47,255 bases of DNA from a virus, in IMG/VR virus record IMGVR_UViG_3300029448_000072, positions 1 to 47,255 of that record; one strand, given 5' to 3'. The translations under genes and the position numbers were made by a program. The notes below the pieces were generated by a model. That model had not been told where the DNA came from and did no database searches. It saw only the letters and a list, made by a program, of their open reading frames with translations. Of the stretch, positions 15,817 through 21,957 are shown piece after piece (positions within the stretch are counted from its first letter, which is position 1; each line of letters starts with the position of its first letter).

Positions 15817-17077
15817 TATACTGCTTTCCTCTATAAATAGACTTTCCTTCGTAAATACCAACAGTATCTATTTGAAAATGTTCATCTGTATATTCTACAA
15901 TCCCTACACCTTGTTGCCAATTGTATCTAGTTCCACCACCAGGAACAATTCCATCTATTCTACAAAGAGTTCCACAAGATATTGCTTGATATATTTTAGG
16001 CTTTCCATGTGTCCATACAGTTTTATGAGCCATTTCTAATCTGTGTACATGCCCTTGAATTATACTAATTCTTGGAGAGTTTAATAGCTTCATAACACTT
16101 TGACCACTCTGTGCACCTACCTTAATACCATGTATACAAACCAAATTATTGTTTATATAAAATTCACCATGAGGATAATTGCCTACATATTGTACATCTA
16201 ATTTATCTAAACCTAATAGATAGGGTACTGATATTAACGGAGCAGACTTAGGTTCATTAGCAGGTTTTATACCATACGCTTGAATTGTATTTTGCACAAT
16301 ACTATCAATCATTCTTTTTTCATGATTTCCTTCTATATACACTAATTCTTTACAATATGGTCTTAATTCAGTAATCCAAGATGCTACATAATCCAAACTA
16401 GGTTGTGTAGTAAAATAAAACTCAGGTGAACGTACAAAATGCGTAGACCAATCAGGTAAATCAAGCATATCACCCAACATTATTACTCTATCAGGATTTA
16501 TATCTTTTATTATTTGAGTAGCAATTGAAATTGCTTTTAAATCATGTAGTGGAGTCAATTCTCCTGTTTCTAAGTTTCTTTTATACCCACATTGAGAATC
16601 AGGAAGTATAACATCTACTTTTAATTTTCTTTTTGGTGTTTTTACGCTAAATTTTAATGGAGATACGTTTGCTCCTTGTACAGTTGGAAAATCACAGATA
16701 ACAGGTATCTTTCGTACTAGTGTTGCATTAGCTTGATAGTTAGTATGGGTATTCCAAACTATTTTACCATCAATTTCTTCTTTAGCAGATACATCCCATT
16801 GGTTTACTTTAAAATTAGTTACCTTCCACTCTTCCTCAGATACATCAAACTTTTCTAATAGACTTTTTAGTGTAGGTGGTTTTTTAGCTACTACATTATC
16901 AGTTATATATTTATAGTTAAGTTCTTCTGTAGCTGTACTAGAGTTTATATTACTTAATGGTTCTTGACCACGAGCTTCAGACCACTCTCTATTACATTTA
17001 TTACATTTATATCTCTGAAGCCCTCTACGATGACCATTTTTTTTATATTTAGTAGAACCACAATTAGGACACATCAT
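15809..17077 (-). CDS. zinc-ribbon metallophosphoesterase
   Basis: The N-terminus is a zinc ribbon (Cys3-x2-Cys6 and Cys25-x2-Cys28). Residues ~150-400 are a calcineurin-like metallophosphoesterase with PDSQ (Asp160, usual DxH here DxQ at Gln162), GDMLD (Asp203), GNHE (residues 250-253), CIHG (His316) and GHVH (342-345). Metals would be bound by Asp160, Asp203, Asn251, His316, His343 and His345; the first motif's histidine is replaced by glutamine, which could alter metal preference. It is encoded between the two terminase subunits and could process DNA ends during packaging or act on nucleotides, but its substrate is not visible. Homologues in this spot are known in other marine phages. Confidence 0.75.
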   Translation of the reverse strand: MMCPNCGSTKYKKNGHRRGLQRYKCNKCNREWSEARGQEPLSNINSSTATEELNYKYITDNVVAKKPPTLKSLLEKFDVSEEEWKVTNFKVNQWDVSAKEEIDGKIVWNTHTNYQANATLVRKIPVICDFPTVQGANVSPLKFSVKTPKRKLKVDVILPDSQCGYKRNLETGELTPLHDLKAISIATQIIKDINPDRVIMLGDMLDLPDWSTHFVRSPEFYFTTQPSLDYVASWITELRPYCKELVYIEGNHEKRMIDSIVQNTIQAYGIKPANEPKSAPLISVPYLLGLDKLDVQYVGNYPHGEFYINNNLVCIHGIKVGAQSGQSVMKLLNSPRISIIQGHVHRLEMAHKTVWTHGKPKIYQAISCGTLCRIDGIVPGGGTRYNWQQGVGIVEYTDEHFQIDTVGIYEGKSIYRGKQYNG

Positions 17078-17843
17078 TTGTTTCTTCCTTTACTTCTTTT
17101 AACTGAGGTCTTTCAGCTTTTTCTAGTTGTTTTGGAGAAAATCCTTGAAATAACCCAACTACACCAACGTCTTTTTTAGTCATAGGAGTTGATGTCCCAA
17201 TAATCTTACCTAATTCTTTTAGCGACTGAAGAACTACATTGTCATCTTCACCTGTGTCTGCTAACATTTTAAGTCTTCGTAATACATATTCGTGGTTTAT
17301 ACCTAATCCTTTTGCTATATCCACGACTCCTTTTTCTATTTCACTCATAATTCTTTCCTGTTTTAATAATAACACAGCTTTCTTTTTAGCTTTATTATGG
17401 TCATCTTCTTTATAGACATTCTTAACTGCTGATATTGCATCTTTACCTACTATTACTTCAGTAGTAAATAGCTTTTCTTTTTTTGTAATATTTTTACGTT
17501 TTTTAAAATTTTCGTTAGCTTGTTTTACATTTTTTGAAAAAGTATATCTATTTGGATGTAAATCAAAGTTAGTATCCATTTTAGATTTATCATTTAATAA
17601 AAATGTCCCAACAACAGTACGAACATAACCTCTATTAAGCTTCCAATTCTTTCTATCGTTTGGATGACTAATACCGCTACGTTTTAGTATCTGAACAATA
17701 CCACCATCATCAGATATTACCCAATCGCCTTCTTGAGGATTATCTTTCCAATGTTTTGGCTTAATCCCTTTGTTTTGATTTTGAAACTCCTCTACAGTAT
17801 CATAAACGTAGTGCTTAACGTTCTTAATTTCTCTAAAGTCCAT
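17064..17843 (-). CDS. putative terminase small subunit
   Basis: The ATG at 17843 gives a 259-residue protein; a GTG two codons upstream is also possible. Residues ~1-90 are a beta-rich domain, and a charged helical region follows (ITKKEKLFTTEVIVGKDA). The C-terminal part has a helical KQERIMSEIEKGVVDIAKGL region and a helix-turn-helix-like GINHEYVLRRLKMLADTGED, then LKELGKIIGTSTP, resembling the DNA-recognition and oligomerisation core of small terminases in marine phages. It lies two genes before the terminase large subunit. It would recognise viral DNA and start packaging. Assignment rests on position and pattern. Confidence 0.55.
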   Translation of the reverse strand: MDFREIKNVKHYVYDTVEEFQNQNKGIKPKHWKDNPQEGDWVISDDGGIVQILKRSGISHPNDRKNWKLNRGYVRTVVGTFLLNDKSKMDTNFDLHPNRYTFSKNVKQANENFKKRKNITKKEKLFTTEVIVGKDAISAVKNVYKEDDHNKAKKKAVLLLKQERIMSEIEKGVVDIAKGLGINHEYVLRRLKMLADTGEDDNVVLQSLKELGKIIGTSTPMTKKDVGVVGLFQGFSPKQLEKAERPQLKEVKEETNDVS

Positions 17844-18033
17844 CCTCACTCTTCAATTTTGAATTTTCAGTATATAACATATCAATAAGTTCAAGTACTT
17901 TCTTTGGGATTAAGTACTCTGAGCCATCTATATCTATAAATCCTATATCATCACCTTCTCTTGACATTTTATTTAAAGCTCTTACTTGTTGTAAATAAGT
18001 TTTATTTAACAAGTTTTCTAGTAATTCAGCCAT
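17833..18033 (-). CDS. small helical protein (66 aa)
   Basis: It begins MAELLENLLNKTYLQQVRAL and is mostly helix with one short beta motif (DIDGSEYLIPKKV). It overlaps the downstream terminase-small-like gene by 11 bases. The ribosome site is weak (no clear AGG), so translation may be coupled. Function unknown; as an early member of the late operon it could aid packaging or transcription. Confidence 0.55.
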   Translation of the reverse strand: MAELLENLLNKTYLQQVRALNKMSREGDDIGFIDIDGSEYLIPKKVLELIDMLYTENSKLKSEDGL

Positions 18034-18087
18034 ATAGGAATGTATATATGCCCATGTTATATTTCAAAATAAAAAAATAAAAAAATT

Positions 18088-18252
18088 TTAGGTATGAAAT
18101 GTGGCAATCTTATCTAAGCACGCTTGGAGATTTTCAAGAGTAATTTTATTAGAACAAAAAGCTTCCATGACTTTAGTCTTCTTTTCCATCGGTAAACCCT
18201 CCATTTCCATTTCCAATAAAACTTTGATAAACGCTTTTTCACTATCATTCAT
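18088..18252 (-). CDS. small hypothetical protein, first gene of the late arm (54 aa)
   Basis: The frame starts at the ATG at 18252, has a strong AGGAGG upstream, and reads MNDSEKAFIKVLLEMEMEGL onward to a TAA at 18088. It is an acidic-basic mixed helical protein (KVLLEMEMEGLPMEKKTKVM, then a cysteine-containing C-terminus ITLENLQACLDKIATF). It is the first gene transcribed leftward from the divergent control region, so it could be a regulator of the late genes. No family is recognised. Confidence 0.65.
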   Translation of the reverse strand: MNDSEKAFIKVLLEMEMEGLPMEKKTKVMEAFCSNKITLENLQACLDKIATFHT

Positions 18253-18276
18253 CTCCTGCTCCTCCTGTACTAATAC

Positions 18277-18289
18277 TACTAATATATAC
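18277..18289 (-). promoter_or_regulatory. candidate late promoter element (shared 13-mer)
   Basis: On the plus strand this reads TACTAATATATAC; leftward it is GTATATATTAGTA, ~25 bases before the ATG at 18252. The identical 13 bases recur at 45995-46007, ~32 bases before another leftward gene. A TATATT core suggests a -10 element. No fixed -35 box is clear, so this may be an extended -10 or a phage activator-dependent site. Confidence 0.4.
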
Positions 18290-18344
18290 TAGTACTCTTT
18301 TCTTCTTTCTCTTCTTTTCCCACCACCACACCCTCAAAGTTAAG

Positions 18345-18357
18345 AACTTGTCAAGTT
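18345..18357. promoter_or_regulatory. palindrome in divergent control region (possible operator)
   Basis: AACTTG-T-CAAGTT is a perfect 13-base dyad between the leftward and rightward genes. TAGAAT, a 5/6 match to a -10, begins one base beyond it on the plus strand (18358-18363), so a bound protein could affect early transcription. It is short and could arise by chance. Confidence 0.3.
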
Positions 18358-18411
18358 TAGAATCAAGGGAAAAAGTCTGAAAAATAAAATTTCCGAAAAA
18401 ATAGGAGGTAA

Positions 18412-18471
18412 ATGCAGAGCATAGATATTCACACGTGGATACCCCTTGCATTTGGCTTTTCCATTTGCTGA
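18412..18471 (+). CDS. 19-residue leader peptide candidate
   Basis: ATG at 18412 follows a perfect AGGAGG with three bases between and reads MQSIDIHTWIPLAFGFSIC, then TGA. This is the best ribosome site in the area and lies just before the first early gene at 18518. It could be a leader peptide that tunes translation, or a very small membrane-active product (its second half is hydrophobic). No family. Confidence 0.4.
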   Translation: MQSIDIHTWIPLAFGFSIC

Positions 18472-18517
18472 TTTTCGTTGGAAATCAAATCACATTCAAA
18501 ACAAAAAGGATATTGTT

Positions 18518-18880
18518 ATGAAATCACTCACTTATTCAGGTCGCATCTCATCTTCAGGTAGCGGTCTATTCTTTTCAGCAGGCGAAACCGTTGGTAGTAT
18601 TTCTTTGCTCCCAACAGCTCTCACCGAGAACTTTCAAAATGTTTTCGTTGGCACATCTGACCCTGTCTCAGCTCTAGAAAAGTTTCCTCGTTTGACGGTC
18701 ACTCTTCAAGCTGATGGCACAGTCAAATCTCTTGAGACTGATGTTATCGCTATCGATTCCAATGGCGAGCAACACACAGTTCACGAGATGGCTGCTCAGA
18801 TTGCTCCTCCAAAACAAAAGGCAGTAGCTCAGACTCAGCCTCAGGCAACAAATCAAACTGAGGAGAAAGAACCTGCTTAG
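18518..18880 (+). CDS. first early protein (120 aa), compositionally distinct
   Basis: The ATG at 18518 has AAAGGA seven bases upstream and yields MKSLTYSGRISSSGSGLFFS onward, with a beta-like first half, a middle acidic region and a Gln/Ala/Pro/Glu-rich disordered tail (residues ~97-120). Codon use is clearly richer in C-ending codons than the surrounding AT-rich genes, suggesting recent acquisition or selection for high expression. It is followed by a terminator-like hairpin and so forms a separate transcription unit at the start of the early arm. The function is unknown; an early single-gene unit of this kind may bind host factors. Confidence 0.7.
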   Translation: MKSLTYSGRISSSGSGLFFSAGETVGSISLLPTALTENFQNVFVGTSDPVSALEKFPRLTVTLQADGTVKSLETDVIAIDSNGEQHTVHEMAAQIAPPKQKAVAQTQPQATNQTEEKEPA

Positions 18881-18899
18881 TACCTTTATGACTTTGACG

Positions 18900-18939
18900 G
18901 GCTCTATCGAAAGGTAGAGCCTTAGTCTTAGTTTTTTTT
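18900..18939 (+). terminator. terminator-like hairpin with GAAA loop
   Basis: GGCTCTATC (18900-18908) pairs with GGTAGAGCC (18913-18921) as a 9-bp stem with one G-U and a GAAA tetraloop. A run of eight Ts lies at 18932-18939, ten bases downstream, so the spacing is longer than in a classic Rho-independent terminator. It ends the transcription unit of the 120-residue gene or attenuates it. Confidence 0.55.
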
Positions 18940-18941
18940 CA

Positions 18942-18960
18942 GGTATTGGCAAGCCAATCC
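18942..18960 (+). other. short hairpin after the T-run
   Basis: ATTGG (18945-18949) pairs with CCAAT (18954-18958) around a CAAG loop, extended by GG/CC across a bulged T. The core TTGGCAAG recurs at 19611-19617 (TGGCAAG), inside the large structured noncoding region. It may be a processing site or the 5' edge of the next transcript. Confidence 0.35.
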
Positions 18961-19031
18961 ATTTCTATGTTTCACTTCGTTCCACATCATTTCCTAATAA
19001 ATCAAGCAATAAACCTCGGAGGATTACCATT

Positions 19032-19157
19032 ATGAGCTTACATTTTGACATCTACACTAAAGTTTGGGTAGTATTATTAAAGGGTACTGAACACTTAATG
19101 TACTACTCTGCCTCCCGTGCACAATGTATAGATTATATGCATAACATGGGCGGATAA
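19032..19157 (+). CDS. micro-protein (41 aa)
   Basis: The frame starts after GGAGG and the 13-base motif GATTACCATTATG, reads MSLHFDIYTKVWVVLLKGTE and ends MHNMGG. It is short, mixed hydrophobic/polar with two tyrosines and one cysteine, and no domain is recognisable. The same 13-base initiation context appears before the next micro-gene at 19250, which supports both as real genes. Role unknown. Confidence 0.5.
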   Translation: MSLHFDIYTKVWVVLLKGTEHLMYYSASRAQCIDYMHNMGG

Positions 19158-19165
19158 CAGTAATT

Positions 19166-19216
19166 AGAGCTAAGTCTTTAAACTATCTTACTATGACCGC
19201 AAGTAAGTACAGCTCT
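19166..19216 (+). ncRNA. two-tier hairpin before micro-gene
   Basis: AGAGCT (19166-19171) pairs with AGCTCT (19211-19216), and nested inside CTTACT (19187-19192) pairs with AGTAAG (19202-19207) around a 9-base loop. Both stems are perfect. The element fills the 92-base gap between two micro-genes and is followed by TTTT and then AAGGAG, so it could act as a 5'UTR control element, an attenuator or a processed RNA. Confidence 0.45.
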
Positions 19217-19249
19217 TTTCATCATTAATTAAACAAGGAGATTACCATT

Positions 19250-19411
19250 ATGGATAAACTAAGGTCTATTAATCGAAGTATCGAAAAGTTCTTTGCTATA
19301 ATACTTGAGTGTATAGTATTTACTATGTTCTCAATGATAGGTATTATGGGAATAGCTGCACTTATATTATTAATTAGTATAGCTGTTCAGACAACTATAG
19401 ATTTATTATAA
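19250..19411 (+). CDS. single-pass membrane micro-protein (53 aa)
   Basis: Start at 19250 follows AAGGAG and the shared GATTACCATTATG context. It reads MDKLRSINRSIEKFFAIILE, then a hydrophobic segment (about residues 14-46; ILECIVFTMFSMIGIMGIAA, ILLISIAV) and ends TTIDLL. Basic head plus membrane helix fits an inner-membrane micro-protein, perhaps a host-takeover or superinfection factor. No homology is claimed. Confidence 0.55.
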   Translation: MDKLRSINRSIEKFFAIILECIVFTMFSMIGIMGIAALILLISIAVQTTIDLL

Positions 19412-19904
19412 TCTGTACATCACCTAAAGGGAAGATAAAAGGACACGAACCTGCAAATGTAATGATAATATGTAGGTCTTCTCAAAATTTCGTTCCAACG
19501 AGATGTCTTAAATGGTAATCAAGACAGAGCGGGTGTTAGTAAAAATAGTATACTCTCTCCTTTAGTTGTATATATACATCCGCTCAAATTTTATATTTTG
19601 AGACAAGGCTTGGCAAGTCTTAAGTGATTAATATATAATGGATGCTGTGTACAAAGCGAGCAGAGCGCTCTCCATTGCATAATTGTTCTAGCCTATAAAG
19701 ATGCTGAATAGTATAGACCTACGGAGAACAAAGGTGTTGGTATTTAAATGAAATGATATTATGTATTAATTACAGTCTCAATTAATTGTGATTTTCTTTG
19801 AGAATGCGTATACATGTTGATAGTTAGATTCTATCTTTAAAGACGTGTAGTGGAGTTAGGTAGGTGTAGTGCACTGCAAGTCCTAATAAATCACAATATT
19901 ATAT
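19412..19904 (+). ncRNA. ~490-nt noncoding region with many inverted repeats; candidate large structured RNA
   Basis: No reading frame is supported here, but complementary segments are abundant: ACCTGCA/TGTAGGT (19449-19455, 19471-19477), TGTCTT/AAGACA (19504-19509, 19521-19526), GAGCGGGTGT/ACATCCGCTC (19527-19536, 19576-19585, one G-U), AATGGA/TCCATT (19637-19642, 19671-19676) with GAGC/GCTC nested inside, TTGTTCT/AGAACAA (19683-19689, 19725-19731) enclosing CTATA/TATAG, ATTAATT/AATTAAT (19765-19771, 19780-19786), and a perfect 10-bp long-range helix ATTGTGATTT/AAATCACAAT (19785-19794, 19888-19897) enclosing AGAT/ATCT and TTAGG/CCTAA. Two pairs of these overlap and so compete. The region ends directly at the tRNA. 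Its size and tRNA adjacency recall GOLLD and ROOL RNAs; identity is not shown. Part of it could instead be an origin of replication. Confidence 0.6.
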
Positions 19905-19977
19905 TGCAGGGTAGAGCAGAGGTCAGCTCATCAGGCTCATAACCTGAAGGTCGGTGGTTCGAATCCACCCCCTGCGA
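19905..19977 (+). tRNA. tRNA with CAU anticodon (Met elongator or Ile2)
   Basis: A full cloverleaf can be drawn: acceptor TGCAGGG/CCCTGCG (first pair U-G), D stem GAGC/GCTC, anticodon stem TCAGG/CCTGA with loop CTCATAA (anticodon CAT at 19938-19940), T stem GGTGG/CCACC with loop TTCGAAT, discriminator A at 19977. The 3' CCA is not encoded. The anticodon stem lacks the three G-C pairs of an initiator, so it is an elongator tRNA-Met or an AUA-reading tRNA-Ile2 whose C34 becomes lysidine. The phage uses ATA codons very often, which favours Ile2 on usage grounds, but sequence alone does not settle it. Confidence 0.92.
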
Positions 19978-20014
19978 CAAAATTTCAACAATAATAAAAG
20001 AGGAGTAAAACATA

Positions 20015-20473
20015 ATGATTGCTATAGTAGAAGAATCAACATATAAAGTACCTGCTGTAATATGTGATTTAGATGGAACGTTGGCGTTAAAGCATAACGA
20101 TAGAACTTGGTACGATGCTAGTACCTGTGATAGAGATGTAATAAATACGCCTATTAAAACTTTAATAGATTTAATGTGGGATTCTCACCATATTATATTT
20201 TGTTCAGGTCGTGAAGAAAAGTTTAGAGAACCAACAATGACATTTTTAGATAAATGTTTTAATGGTAAGCTAGATAATCACGACTTTGATTTATTTATGC
20301 GTCAGACTAATGATTATCGTAAAGATTCAATAGTAAAGCATGAAATATACTTAAATCAAATTAAACCTAATTGGAATGTTAATTTTGTGCTAGATGACAG
20401 ACGACAAGTTGTTGATATGTGGCGTAATGCACTTGGACTAACAACGCTACAAGTAGCAGAAGGGAACTTTTAA
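20015..20473 (+). CDS. polynucleotide 3'-phosphatase (T4 Pnkp phosphatase-domain homologue)
   Basis: A 152-residue HAD-family protein closely matching the C-terminal phosphatase domain of T4 polynucleotide kinase: DLDGT (Asp18, Asp20), SGR (Ser64-Arg66), TNDYRKDSIVKHEI (Lys103 region), FVLDDRRQVVDMWR (Asp127-Asp128) and the ending LQVAEGNF. It would remove 3'-phosphate or 2',3'-cyclic phosphate from nucleic-acid ends. The kinase half is absent and no RNA ligase is visible. It lies 38 bases after the tRNA and the structured noncoding region with AGAGGAG as ribosome site, suggesting RNA or DNA end repair. Strong family match. Confidence 0.82.
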   Translation: MIAIVEESTYKVPAVICDLDGTLALKHNDRTWYDASTCDRDVINTPIKTLIDLMWDSHHIIFCSGREEKFREPTMTFLDKCFNGKLDNHDFDLFMRQTNDYRKDSIVKHEIYLNQIKPNWNVNFVLDDRRQVVDMWRNALGLTTLQVAEGNF

Positions 20474-20661
20474 TGCCTGATATATATGATATGCAATTAG
20501 ATGCTTACCCTAGTATATCTGAAATTAATAAGCTGTTATGTAAACATGATAATGTTACATTTAATCGTATTCGTAATACCTTATTAGATTCAGATATGTA
20601 TTTTTATAAAGTATGTGCTGATTGTGGCGTAGAGATTGAGAGCGATTCAGATGAAGCGTAA
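20473..20661 (+). CDS. small zinc-finger-like protein (62 aa)
   Basis: Contains a Cys-Lys-His near residue 23 and CADC near residues 48-51 (KVCADCGVEIES), which could form a zinc knuckle with a 24-residue spacer. It overlaps the end of the phosphatase gene by one base (TAATG), so it is likely cotranslated. Residues 10-45 are mainly helical. Possibly a nucleic-acid-binding partner of the phosphatase; no family name is assigned. Confidence 0.6.
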   Translation: MPDIYDMQLDAYPSISEINKLLCKHDNVTFNRIRNTLLDSDMYFYKVCADCGVEIESDSDEA

Positions 20662-20740
20662 AAAATATGAACGTAATCGTAAACTAATTCAAGGGAATGT
20701 AAATCAAATTCCTAAAATGAAAACCTTAAGGAGAAAAAGT

Positions 20741-20929
20741 ATGTCAATTGATATAACTAAATCTAAATTTGATGAATATAAAACTGTTCAAAAAAGTGGT
20801 ATGTTTAATATGTTTGACCCAAAAGCTAGAGAAATGACTTCACTAACTAAAGATGAGTGGGTAACTATTATGCAAGATTATGAAAAATTAGATAATGCTT
20901 GGAGCGATAATGAAGAAAATGAAGAATGA
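20741..20929 (+). CDS. hypothetical protein (62 aa)
   Basis: An AAGGAG lies about eight bases before this ATG and favours it over the in-frame ATG at 20651, which would add 30 basic residues (MKRKKYERNRKLIQGNVN) and overlap the previous gene. The chosen product is MSIDITKSKFDEYKTVQKSG onward, ending in an acidic tail (NAWSDNEENEE). Function unknown. Confidence 0.55.
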   Translation: MSIDITKSKFDEYKTVQKSGMFNMFDPKAREMTSLTKDEWVTIMQDYEKLDNAWSDNEENEE

Positions 20930-21119
20930 AAAAGTAACTATTGAAAGGTTACACGAGATTTCATTTAAAGAAATCAAAGCTAAATATCCTGACAAAGTTG
21001 TTGATGCCTATAATGAAAAAGGTAGGTTAGTAATTGTTATGGATAACTGTCGTATTAAATTTGATGAAAGAGTGCCACAAAAAGGTAGCAATATCTATGG
21101 TACTCTTCATCGTAAATAA
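20910..21119 (+). CDS. hypothetical protein (69 aa)
   Basis: ATG at 20910 follows GGAG by five bases and overlaps the preceding gene by 20 bases. The product begins MKKMKNEKVTIERLHEISFK and has a mixed helix/strand profile with VVDAYNEKGRLVIVMDNCRI, as in small nucleic-acid-binding proteins. No family is recognised. Confidence 0.55.
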   Translation: MKKMKNEKVTIERLHEISFKEIKAKYPDKVVDAYNEKGRLVIVMDNCRIKFDERVPQKGSNIYGTLHRK

Positions 21120-21128
21120 GGAGTAAAT

Positions 21129-21770
21129 ATGGGTTTTGATATTTATGGAATGAATCCAAAAGTAAATACTTATAATTCTCAAGAGTATGATGACATAATG
21201 ATGAAATATGGTGATGGTCAAGGTTGGATTGATTGGTCTAAAGATATACCTCAAGCTACTAAAGACAGATATTTTGAGTTAAAAGACCAACATTATGAAG
21301 ATAATCCAGGTCAATACTTTAGAAACAATGTATGGTTTTGGCGACCTCTATGGGATTTTGTTTGTAATGCTTGTGATGATTTCTTAACAGATAAAGATAT
21401 GGATGGTGGTCATTCAAATGGTGGACATAAAATATCTAAAACTAAAGCTAATAGGATAGCAAAACGATTGAATAAACATCTTAAAAGTGGTCTTGTTGAT
21501 GAATTACAAAAAGAAGCTGAAAAAAGAAAGCTTAAAGCTATAAAGCATAATGCTAAAATTGAAGCAAAGCTTGAACAGATTAAACTTGATGTTAAAGAGT
21601 TAACAGGTAAAGATGATTTAGTACCAAGAGATTATCCTGAAAAGATGTATGCAAAATGGACTAGAATATATAATACTAAAGATTGGAATGATTCTTATCC
21701 ATTCTCTAAAGAAAACATTGAGAATTTTGCTAAGTTTTGTGAGCAAAGTGGTGGATTTGAAATTTGTTAA
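21129..21770 (+). CDS. conserved phage hypothetical protein, 'MGFDIYGxNP' family
   Basis: The 213-residue protein opens MGFDIYGMNPKVNTYNSQEY and contains NNVWFWRPLWDFVCNACDDF, a pattern I recognise from many unrelated phages and of unknown function. The C-terminal half is a long charged helix (KSGLVDELQKEAEKRKLKAI) ending FEIC. AAGGAG precedes the start. The conserved aromatic block (YFRNNVWFWRPLWDF) suggests a ligand or protein-binding pocket. It is followed by a structured noncoding stretch. Confidence 0.72.
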   Translation: MGFDIYGMNPKVNTYNSQEYDDIMMKYGDGQGWIDWSKDIPQATKDRYFELKDQHYEDNPGQYFRNNVWFWRPLWDFVCNACDDFLTDKDMDGGHSNGGHKISKTKANRIAKRLNKHLKSGLVDELQKEAEKRKLKAIKHNAKIEAKLEQIKLDVKELTGKDDLVPRDYPEKMYAKWTRIYNTKDWNDSYPFSKENIENFAKFCEQSGGFEIC

Positions 21771-21775
21771 TAAAA

Positions 21776-21934
21776 TAGGGTTGAGCAGAAACGATTTATT
21801 TAATTGTTAATTATATAATAAAACAAAACCGCTTGACCCTAGTATTTTTATTGGCTGTCATGTTCACGGCCAAACCTTCATCCGTTAATACTGTGCGTAA
21901 TATAGCAGTTAAGCAAGGTTTAGACAGCCAATAA
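21776..21934 (+). ncRNA. tandem structured RNA candidate (two long-stem arms)
   Basis: This 187-base gap holds two consecutive stem-loops. Arm 1: TAGGGTTGAGC (21776-21786) pairs with GCTTGACCCTA (21831-21841), 11 bp with two G-U, enclosing TTTATT/AATAAA (21795-21800, 21817-21822). Arm 2: TTATTGGCTGTC (21848-21859) pairs perfectly with GACAGCCAATAA (21923-21934), 12 bp, enclosing AAACCTT/AAGGTTT (21872-21878, 21915-21921) and a bulged TTAA..CTG/CAGTTAA stem. Wobble pairs that preserve pairing suggest RNA. A ribosome site and ATG follow at 21958, so it may be a 5'UTR element or an independent RNA. No known family is recognised. Confidence 0.6.
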
Positions 21935-21957
21935 TTAAACAATCTAAAGGAATAAGT

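Noticed and set aside
18101-18451. Two overlapping opposite-strand frames (66 and 68 codons) in the divergent control region
   Set aside because: The leftward frame covers the candidate promoter and has a weak ribosome context; the rightward one is antisense to the 54-residue gene, which has an AGGAGG and a better start.
19905-19977. Reading the tRNA as initiator tRNA-fMet
   Set aside because: The anticodon stem lacks the three consecutive G-C pairs, and the first acceptor position is a U-G pair and not the C-A mismatch of initiators.
20651-20740. Upstream ATG giving a 92-residue version of the 20741 gene
   Set aside because: The later ATG has AAGGAG with good spacing while the earlier one has no clear ribosome site; the longer basic form remains a possibility.
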